This document shows positions 1 through 4,961 of a DNA stretch of 8,171 nucleotides, piece by piece; position 1 is the first letter of the stretch; every line of letters begins with the position of its first letter. A model generated the notes under the pieces. That model saw only the letters and a list, made by a program, of their open reading frames with translations. It searched no databases and was not told the origin of the DNA. The translations under genes were made by a program, and so were the position numbers. Location of the stretch: positions 1-8,171 of the forward strand of contig JAOUPW010000062.1 of the NCBI GenBank assembly GCA_029879665.1. Reading direction: 5' to 3'. Source of the stretch: Rhodospirillales bacterium. GTDB taxonomy: Bacteria; Pseudomonadota; Alphaproteobacteria; Rhodospirillales; JAOUPW01.

Positions 1-1
1 A

Positions 2-694
2 CCGGAAGTGTCCGACCTGGCAAACTGCCTCATCGCCATGGGCGCCAACATTGAGGGCGTCGGCACCGACACCCTGACTATCCAGGGCGTGGCACAGCTG
101 CACGGCGCCGACTTCGCGGTAGTGCCCGACCGCATCGAAACCGGAAGCTACGCCATCGCCGCCGCCATCACCGGCGGCGAATTGGAACTGAAGGGAACCC
201 GCATCAAGCTGATCGAGTCGGCGGCCAAGGCCCTGAGCGAAGCCGGCGTCGACATTTCCGAAACCGAAGACGGCATCCGGGTCTCGCGCACCGCCAATGC
301 ATTGAAGGGCGTGGATGTCATCACCGAACCCTATCCCGGCTTTCCCACCGACATGCAGGCACAGTTCATGGCCCTGATGGCGGTCGCCGAAGGCGCCTCC
401 ATGATCACCGAGAGCATCTTCGAGAACCGTTTCATGCACGTACCCGAGCTCAACCGCATGGGCGCCGACATCAATGTGCATGGCGCGTCCGCGATCGTAC
501 GCGGGATGCAGCGACTATCCGGAGCGCAGGTGATGGCGACGGATTTGCGCGCTTCGGTGTCGCTGGTGCTGGCTGGGCTGGCGGCGGAAGGGGAAACGAT
601 CCTGAACCGGGTCTATCATCTGGACCGGGGCTACGAACGGCTTGAAGAGAAGCTGGCTTCCTGTGGCGCCGATATCGAACGGATCAAGGCCTGA
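2..694 (+). CDS. murA: UDP-N-acetylglucosamine 1-carboxyvinyltransferase (MurA), C-terminal part
   Basis: This enzyme transfers enolpyruvate from PEP to UDP-GlcNAc in the cytoplasm, the first committed step of peptidoglycan synthesis. The window opens inside the gene. 230 codons are visible out of the 420-430 usual for the family, so roughly the last 55 percent is present. The first codons read [15 protein letters not shown], a conserved internal MurA stretch, so the GTG at 8 is an internal valine and not a start. [12 protein letters not shown] carries the catalytic Asp (bases 350-352, equivalent to Asp305 of E. coli MurA). It is followed by [17 protein letters not shown] and the C-terminal [14 protein letters not shown], all typical. 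The protein ends normally at TGA 692-694. It converges on the minus-strand nucleotidyltransferase gene, with 22 bases between the two stop codons. The identification is firm. Confidence 0.97.
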   Translation, partial: PEVSDLANCLIAMGANIEGVGTDTLTIQGVAQLHGADFAVVPDRIETGSYAIAAAITGGELELKGTRIKLIESAAKALSEAGVDISETEDGIRVSRTANALKGVDVITEPYPGFPTDMQAQFMALMAVAEGASMITESIFENRFMHVPELNRMGADINVHGASAIVRGMQRLSGAQVMATDLRASVSLVLAGLAAEGETILNRVYHLDRGYERLEEKLASCGADIERIKA

Positions 695-716
695 AGTACA
701 TTACGAAGGAGCCGGA

Positions 717-1571
717 TTACAGCCCCACCGCATGGGCTTGGCCGATGGCGCCATCGGCTTCCGTCCCCTCCAACGAGGTAAGGATCATGGGCTCGATCCA
801 GTTACGGGCGTAGGCCAGGTCTTCCGGCGTGCTGACTTCGATCCAGGGCAGATCGGAAACTTCGATTCCCCAGATCGAGACGCACTGCGCCAGTTTATCG
901 ATGGCTGCCGACATCCATTCCTTGCGCCCGCCGGACTTGAGAATGGATTCGGTAACTTTAAACAGCTCTCTTACCACTTCCCCGTCGAAGCGGAGGATAC
1001 CGACGTCTTCACCGTGAATCCGCCGCGGCATCATATCCCTGCTCATGGCGCAGAGCGCATCGTCCTTCAGTTCAACCTTGACCTGATCGGCACCATTGAT
1101 GGCAGCTGAATCATAGGCGAAGCTGGATTCCGGACAGGCCGCGACCCGGCGGATAATTTCCGGATGCGCGAGAACCGTGGAATTCAAAACGATGACCGGC
1201 TTGCCGACCCAGTCGCTGCACAATGATAGGGAATAGAGGCTGTCGGTTTCTTCCCACAAGTCGTTGATGATGTAATTGACGCCTTCTCCCGCTTCCTCGC
1301 GCACCGCATCCGCGCCGTAGCCGACGACAACGGTAATTTCCCTAATGCCAATGGTGCGCAGAGTTTCAAGTTGATGACGAATCAGGGATTTGCCGCCGAC
1401 CTTGGCCAGACACTTGGGCTTGCCGCCCAGAGTGCGATCGAGCCGTCCGCTTTCACCGGCGGCCAGAATAATCGCTTGCATGGGGCCGACCACGGCGGCA
1501 CCGGCCACGCGGGTTCCCAGACCTTCCCATTCAGTCTGTTCGCCGGTCATACGATCAATGTAGGTCTGCAT
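717..1571 (-). CDS. Cytidylyltransferase-like nucleotidyltransferase (LicC/NTP-transferase fold) with altered metal ligands
   Basis: From ATG 1571 the product is 284 residues. The core starts at residue 31 (MQAIILAAGESGRL), the glycine-rich nucleotide-binding loop. KPKCL with its nucleotide-contacting lysine follows, then GGKSLIRHQLETL, VVVGYGADAV, ETDSLYSLSL, DQVKV, GEDVGILRF and, near the C-terminus, LPWIEVSTPEDLAYAR. This order matches the phosphocholine/sugar-phosphate cytidylyltransferase group (LicC-like), whose members activate phosphocholine, aminoethylphosphonate or sugar phosphates as CDP or NDP derivatives for envelope decoration. Oddly, the usual N-G-D or D-A-D metal site reads L-N-S-T (Thr132, codon 1176-1178), and the usual I-D-T-P-E-D reads V-S-T-P-E-D (Ser247, codon 831-833). 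Both acidic ligands are therefore missing. ATG 1571 was chosen because GAAGG precedes it at 7-base spacing. ATG 1481 (254 aa) begins exactly at the core but has no visible SD. The family is fairly sure, the substrate is unknown and activity is doubtful. Confidence 0.82.
   Translation of the reverse strand: MQTYIDRMTGEQTEWEGLGTRVAGAAVVGPMQAIILAAGESGRLDRTLGGKPKCLAKVGGKSLIRHQLETLRTIGIREITVVVGYGADAVREEAGEGVNYIINDLWEETDSLYSLSLCSDWVGKPVIVLNSTVLAHPEIIRRVAACPESSFAYDSAAINGADQVKVELKDDALCAMSRDMMPRRIHGEDVGILRFDGEVVRELFKVTESILKSGGRKEWMSAAIDKLAQCVSIWGIEVSDLPWIEVSTPEDLAYARNWIEPMILTSLEGTEADGAIGQAHAVGL
741..758. repeat. Perfect 18-base palindrome near convergent gene ends
   Basis: GCCGATGGCGCCATCGGC equals its own reverse complement. 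As RNA it can form a 7-bp stem with a GCGC loop. It lies inside the last codons of the nucleotidyltransferase gene (encoding part of EADGAIGQ) and 47 bases past the murA stop codon. That position would suit a transcription stop for murA, but only TT follows on the plus strand and there is no T-run on the minus strand. Its function is therefore uncertain. Confidence 0.4.
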
Positions 1572-1578
1572 TGCCAAA

Positions 1579-1583
1579 CCTTC
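1579..1583 (-). promoter_or_regulatory. Ribosome binding site deciding the nucleotidyltransferase start
   Basis: On the minus strand GAAGG stands 7 bases before ATG 1571. The other in-frame starts lack this: GTG 1673 is preceded by pyrimidine-rich sequence, and ATG 1550 and ATG 1481 have no purine-rich SD. This favours the 284-residue form. Confidence 0.5.
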
Positions 1584-1612
1584 GTCGGCCCCCTCGCTAG
1601 GACCCTGCCCTA

Positions 1613-1636
1613 TATTCTCAAGAAGGGGAGAGAATA
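1613..1636 (-). promoter_or_regulatory. Dyad TATTCTC-N10-GAGAATA over the putative -10 and transcription start
   Basis: Two perfectly complementary 7-base arms flank a 10-base spacer. On the minus strand the upstream arm begins with TATTCT (1636-1631), which matches the -10 consensus at 4 of 6 positions and would place the start of transcription near 1624, at the dyad centre. This position suits an operator that blocks RNA polymerase, or a hairpin at the 5' end of the leader. The dyad is seen in the sequence. The role is inferred. Confidence 0.4.
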
Positions 1637-1658
1637 CACCCCTTTGTCCCGGGGCGGA

Positions 1659-1674
1659 TGTGACCACAATCACA
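1659..1674 (-). promoter_or_regulatory. CRP/FNR-superfamily binding site (TGTGA-N6-TCACA) upstream of the nucleotidyltransferase
   Basis: The plus strand reads TGTGACCACAATCACA, which keeps both half-sites of the classical cAMP-CRP consensus exactly. Its centre (1666.5) lies about 42 bases upstream of the transcription start predicted from the -10-like TATTCT at 1636-1631, the spacing of class II activation in which the activator overlaps the -35 region. It sits 85 bases upstream of ATG 1571. The regulator that binds it is not in this window, and CRP homologues in alphaproteobacteria have varied site preferences, so the ligand is unknown. Confidence 0.55.
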
Positions 1675-1691
1675 ATTTGAGGGAGACGAAA

Positions 1692-1717
1692 TTCAGTTGT
1701 TATTATATCGCACTGAA
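1692..1717 (-). promoter_or_regulatory. AT-rich dyad TTCAGT-N14-ACTGAA enclosing a TATAAT, between the regulator and nucleotidyltransferase genes
   Basis: Complementary 6-base arms flank a 14-base spacer that holds an exact minus-strand TATAAT (1707-1702). No good -35 is visible 16-18 bases upstream of it. It could be a second weak promoter, an operator, or a poor transcription stop for the two-component operon, since TTTC follows on the minus strand. The evidence does not choose between these. Confidence 0.25.
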
Positions 1718-1737
1718 AATAAAGGAATTATAAAATC

Positions 1738-2409
1738 CTACGTCTTCAGAGTATACCCCACACCGCGGACCGTATGGATCAGTTGCCGGTCATATCCCTG
1801 ATCCACCTTCTGGCGCAAACGCCGGATATAAACATCGACGACGTTGGTCAGGGGATCGTTTTGGTAATCCCACACCTGTTCTTCAATCATGGTCCGGCTG
1901 AGAACCCGGTTCTGGTTGCGCATCAGGTATTCCAACAGGGTGAATTCCGTCGGCGTCAGGGTGATCAACTCTCCCGCCCTTTTGACCTCGTGCGTGTTCT
2001 TATCCATAACCAGATCGGCGATGATCAACGAAGGCGCAACATCCATTTCCCCCGGACGGCGAAGCAGCGCCTGGATGCGGGCGAGGAGTTCCTCAAAGGC
2101 AAAAGGTTTGGTCAGATAGTCATCGGCGCCAACCCCCAGTCCCGTGACCTTATCCTCGATCGTATCCTTGGCGGTCAGCATCAGGATCGGAGTCATGATA
2201 TTTTCTCCCCGCAGTTCCTGACAGACTTCGATCCCGGTTTTTACGGGAAGAATAAGGTCCAGAAGTATCAGGTCATAGGTTCCCGAAAGCCCAAGCTCAA
2301 CTCCTTTACCACCGTCGGCGGCGTGCTCAATCTGGAAACGTTCAGCGGCCAGGCCCTTTTCCACGAATCGGGCAACACGGAGATCATCCTCAATCAGCAA
2401 TATTCGCAT
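1738..2409 (-). CDS. OmpR/PhoB-family response regulator
   Basis: This 223-residue protein is the full length usual for the family and is a cytoplasmic DNA-binding regulator. The receiver domain (about 1-117) shows the acidic pocket Glu7/Asp8/Asp9, phospho-acceptor Asp51 in LILLDLILP, the switch Thr79 in MLTA and Lys101 in YLTKPF, so it should be phosphorylatable. The winged-helix domain (about 128-223) has LTPTEFTLLEYLMRN, the recognition-helix stretch NVVDVYIRRLRQKV and the C-terminal wing HTVRGVGYTLK. By sequence feel it sits near the CusR/MprA-like branch, but that does not reveal its stimulus. It starts 7 bases after the kinase stop codon, with an AAGGA about 10 bases before ATG 2409. 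The two genes are therefore very probably co-transcribed and the proteins are cognate partners. Its target genes are not evident. The adjacent nucleotidyltransferase promoter is one possibility. Confidence 0.95.
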   Translation of the reverse strand: MRILLIEDDLRVARFVEKGLAAERFQIEHAADGGKGVELGLSGTYDLILLDLILPVKTGIEVCQELRGENIMTPILMLTAKDTIEDKVTGLGVGADDYLTKPFAFEELLARIQALLRRPGEMDVAPSLIIADLVMDKNTHEVKRAGELITLTPTEFTLLEYLMRNQNRVLSRTMIEEQVWDYQNDPLTNVVDVYIRRLRQKVDQGYDRQLIHTVRGVGYTLKT

Positions 2410-2416
2410 GGACCGG

Positions 2417-3916
2417 TTATCCTTGCGCCTGGGATTTGGTTTGAAGGCGGTTAAACGTTAGCTGCACGGCAGTTCCCCTGCCCGGAGAAGTTTTGATCGA
2501 GATATCTCCCTTATGGGCTTCGATAATGGATTTGGCGATGGAAAGGCCAAGCCCCGTTCCCTTTTCCCGAGTTCCGCGGGCTGAATCGCCACGGTAGAAT
2601 CTCTCAAAAATAAAAGGCACCTCTTCTTCACGAATTCCAATGCCATTATCCGATACTCGAATCCGAATCCGTAAAAAGTCGGATTCACATGCGATCGTCA
2701 CCCTGCCGCCCGCTTCCGTGTACTTAATAGCATTATCCACAAGGATGAAAAATAACTGCCGAAGGCGATTTTCATCTCCAAGAATATAAACCGGCGACCC
2801 TTCCTTTAAAGTCAGATTTATATTTTTCATCGTTGCCAAGCCTTCGCTGCTTGCAAACACGCTGGAAAGTAAGGAAGAAAGCTCAACCTTTTCCATCTGA
2901 TATTCGATCTGCCCGGTTTCGGCGCGGGCGAGAAACAGCAGCTCATCCACCAATATTCCCATTTGATTGGAAACGGAAATAATGTGATCCAGGGCTTCTC
3001 GATAATCTTGGGAATTTTCAGGCCCCCGCAAGGCAACCTCGGCCTCGCCACGAATCACGGTCAGCGGCGTACGAAGTTCATGCGAGGCATCGGCATAAAA
3101 CCGCCTCTGGTCGGCGAGGGTTTTGTTCAAGCGATCGAGCATTTCATTAAAACGATTCGCTAAAAGGCCAATTTCATCATTGCGGACGATTTCCGCTTTT
3201 GACGACAGATCGCCCCCCACCACTTTTTCGGTCGCCTCCATCAACTTGTAAACAGGTTTGGTCAGGGAATAAGTAATCCCCAGCGCCAGCAGAATACTGA
3301 TAAACACGCCGCCTATGGCAACGATTATAATAAACTGGCGGGATGATTTGCTTTTCGATCGGACTCCGGAAGATTTTTTATTTACCTCCCTGTTTTCAAA
3401 ATCCAGCAGGGACTCCACCCCTTCCACGACCGAGAGATAGAGAACCTCCCATCTCTCCAACAACCGCACCCGCGCCTGGGTTTGATTCCCCTTGTTGATA
3501 AGTGAGATGATTGTGAGGGTTTCTTCCTGAAATTCAGCGTTGGAATTACTAAAACTTACGAGAAGTTTCCGCTCTTCGTCACCGATAGTGGGGTGTTCCT
3601 TAAAATAATCGTCAACCGACTTGTCTATCGCCTGTCCCTTTTGCCGGATAAGCTGCGTGTATTTTTCCGTATTCTGGCCGAGGAAGATATGTCGAAGATC
3701 GGTTTCAATGCCGGTCAGCAACAGTCGCATTTCCCAAAATTCCTGAATTTCCTGAAATTCTTCTTGCGTAATTTCGTGGAGGGATTCGTCGAGCTTGCTG
3801 ATTTGTCCGATGGCGACAACAACGATGGCGCCGATCAGAACGATGATCACCATAAATCCGGCAAGCATCCTGACCCCAATGGGGAAACGAATGTGTTGAG
3901 TGCGATCCATTCCCAT
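2417..3916 (-). CDS. Membrane sensor histidine kinase with helical periplasmic domain and HAMP
   Basis: This 499-residue inner-membrane kinase should phosphorylate the response regulator encoded next to it. Order of parts: short cytoplasmic N-terminus; first membrane helix about 18-37; periplasmic domain about 38-193, with long charged helices (ETDLRHIFLGQNTEKY and similar) that recall four-helix-bundle sensors of the 4HB/chemoreceptor kind; second membrane helix about 194-217; HAMP about 218-268; HisKA with phospho-acceptor His279 in ASHELRTPL; ATPase domain with N-box DNAIKY (Asn395), G1 box DNGIGI (Asp423), F box FIFERFYRGD and G2 box GTGLGLS (453-459). All catalytic motifs are intact. The ligand cannot be read from the sequence. 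ATG 3916 has only GGGA two bases ahead, while ATG 3910 (Met3) has GGGA at 8 bases, so the true start may be two codons later. Parts of the gene are visibly AT-richer than murA or hisD. Confidence 0.95.
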   Translation of the reverse strand: MGMDRTQHIRFPIGVRMLAGFMVIIVLIGAIVVVAIGQISKLDESLHEITQEEFQEIQEFWEMRLLLTGIETDLRHIFLGQNTEKYTQLIRQKGQAIDKSVDDYFKEHPTIGDEERKLLVSFSNSNAEFQEETLTIISLINKGNQTQARVRLLERWEVLYLSVVEGVESLLDFENREVNKKSSGVRSKSKSSRQFIIIVAIGGVFISILLALGITYSLTKPVYKLMEATEKVVGGDLSSKAEIVRNDEIGLLANRFNEMLDRLNKTLADQRRFYADASHELRTPLTVIRGEAEVALRGPENSQDYREALDHIISVSNQMGILVDELLFLARAETGQIEYQMEKVELSSLLSSVFASSEGLATMKNINLTLKEGSPVYILGDENRLRQLFFILVDNAIKYTEAGGRVTIACESDFLRIRIRVSDNGIGIREEEVPFIFERFYRGDSARGTREKGTGLGLSIAKSIIEAHKGDISIKTSPGRGTAVQLTFNRLQTKSQAQG

Positions 3917-4086
3917 TATCCCAGAATATCCCCGGCGCAGTGAACCTATCCCCCGCAGGCATAGCGTGAAAGGGCGTCCGCCTCAGTTCTCGAAAAGGTA
4001 ACATACCATGTCTGTCCGGGCCTCAAGACTTCCATGACAGTACGATGAAATTTTTCCGACCCATTTGGACTCCGGCACTCCCTCCT

Positions 4087-4123
4087 GGGGACCTGCCTCA
4101 GGGAACAGGCTCGAACGGTCCCC
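4087..4123. repeat. Nested inverted repeat GGGGACC...GCCT...AGGC...GGTCCCC
   Basis: A perfect 7-base outer pair (GGGGACC 4087-4093, GGTCCCC 4117-4123) encloses a 4-base inner pair (GCCT 4095-4098, AGGC 4107-4110) around an 8-base loop. The internal loop is lopsided, with 1 base against 6. The fold is possible from either strand. It lies about 160 bases before the hisG start and about 170 bases before the kinase start. It could belong to a leader RNA, a small RNA or an operator. There is no T-run after it to support a terminator. Confidence 0.4.
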
Positions 4124-4239
4124 CCACAAAAGGGTAAAATTGAAGGATTATTACCGGAATTCGTGGAAATCCCCTTATTCTTGGTCCGGCGGTGCCCAGA
4201 GCCGGGGAAATGCGCCTCTGGTGCAGTGCGGCAAAAACC

Positions 4240-4245
4240 TATATT
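4240..4245 (+). promoter_or_regulatory. Candidate -10 element of the his operon
   Basis: TATATT lies 38 bases before the hisG start codon, in the most AT-rich run of the region (the overlapping TATTAA at 4242-4247 is an alternative). No recognisable -35 is found at the right distance (CTGGTG or neighbours), so if this is the promoter it is weak or needs an activator. Confidence 0.3.
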
Positions 4246-4283
4246 AATGCGCCCTTTCCAACTGAATCTGGACGGATAATACC

Positions 4284-4961
4284 GTGTCTGCAAAGGAAAA
4301 ACTGGTTCTGGCCCTGCCCAAAGGGCGCATTCTCGACGAGGTCATGCCCTTGGTGCGCGAGGCCGGGATCGAGCCTGAAGCCGCCTTCGGGGATAAGGAC
4401 GCGCGTCAGTTGCGTTTCACCACCAACCGTCCGGATGTCGATATTATCCGGGTGCGCAGTTTTGATGTTGCCACCTTTATTGCCTTTGGCGCCGCCCATC
4501 TGGGCGTGGCGGGCGCAGACGTCCTGATGGAATTCGACAGTCCGGAAATCTATGCCCCCCTGGATCTGGGCATCGGCAAGTGCCGCATGATGGTCGCCGA
4601 ACCGAAAGGCATGGGCGACAATGATGACCCCGACACCTGGAGCCACGTTCGTGTTGCTACCAAATACCCCGAAATCACCCGCCGTCACTTTGCCGCGCGC
4701 GGCGTTCAGGCTGAATGCATAAAACTTAACGGCGCCATGGAACTTGCGCCGAGTTTGGGTTTGTGCCGTCGTATCGTTGATTTGGTGTCCTCCGGGGCTA
4801 CATTGAAGGCCAATGGATTGGTTGAGATTGAACATATTGCCGATATTTCTTCACGCCTGGTGGTTAACCGGACGGCCTGGAAAACCCGGCCTGATGAAAT
4901 CGGTTCCTGGATAGAAAAGTTTCGCATGGCCGTCGCGTCCCTGAAAGGGAAAGCAAACTGA
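4284..4961 (+). CDS. hisG: ATP phosphoribosyltransferase, short catalytic form (HisG-S)
   Basis: This enzyme condenses ATP with PRPP to phosphoribosyl-ATP, the first and feedback-controlled step of histidine synthesis. Residues 5-19 ([15 protein letters not shown]) are the family N-terminus. [20 protein letters not shown] and [15 protein letters not shown] follow, and the PRPP-binding loop is at 166-173 (DLVSSGAT) followed by [12 protein letters not shown]. At 225 residues it is the short type, which lacks the C-terminal regulatory domain and works only in a complex with the HisRS-like protein HisZ. hisZ is not in this window and should be elsewhere. GTG 4284 is used as the start because the protein begins right at the conserved N-terminus. 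The SD (GGA at about 7 bases) is weak. Its stop codon overlaps the hisD start codon by one base. Confidence 0.97.
   Translation: MSAKEKLVLALPKGRILDEVMPLVREAGIEPEAAFGDKDARQLRFTTNRPDVDIIRVRSFDVATFIAFGAAHLGVAGADVLMEFDSPEIYAPLDLGIGKCRMMVAEPKGMGDNDDPDTWSHVRVATKYPEITRRHFAARGVQAECIKLNGAMELAPSLGLCRRIVDLVSSGATLKANGLVEIEHIADISSRLVVNRTAWKTRPDEIGSWIEKFRMAVASLKGKAN

Larger units (their letters stand above)
3917..4283. other. Non-coding divergent region between the kinase gene and hisG
   Basis: This 367-base stretch must hold the promoters of the minus-strand kinase-regulator operon and of the plus-strand his operon. No convincing gene is present: the open frames crossing it begin with TTG, lack a Shine-Dalgarno sequence and encode no recognisable protein. 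It contains a nested inverted repeat (4087-4123), two smaller dyads (CCGGC 4186-4190 with GCCGG 4201-4205; CCAGAG 4196-4201 with CTCTGG 4216-4221, which are mutually exclusive as hairpins) and an AT-rich block near 4240. No histidine-rich leader peptide is seen ahead of hisG. Confidence 0.6.

Noticed and set aside
1572..1673. Upstream GTG 1673 as start of the nucleotidyltransferase
   Set aside because: It lies inside the CRP-like site, has pyrimidine-rich sequence ahead and adds 34 residues unrelated to the family.
1774..2454. 226-codon plus-strand open frame opposite the response regulator
   Set aside because: The minus-strand frame has all catalytic residues of the OmpR family. The plus frame is a shadow with no domain.
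4108..4116. GTTCGAGCC on the minus strand, resembling a tRNA T-loop
   Set aside because: The flanking T-stem has a mismatch and no acceptor-stem partner (CTCAGGG) occurs upstream, so no cloverleaf can be formed.
4087..4123. 6S RNA on the minus strand (TTCCCTGAGGC resembles its central bubble)
   Set aside because: I could not find the matching 3' strand or a closing stem, and the usual neighbour genes are absent. It is left only as an unassigned structured element.
4200..4283. Histidine leader peptide attenuator before hisG
   Set aside because: No small open frame with consecutive His codons and no terminator hairpin with a T-run is present.
3946..4293. Minus-strand open frame filling the gap before the kinase gene
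   Set aside because: It starts with TTG inside hisG, has no SD sequence and gives an unfamiliar basic protein. The inner ATG at 4035 would make 29 residues but also lacks an SD.
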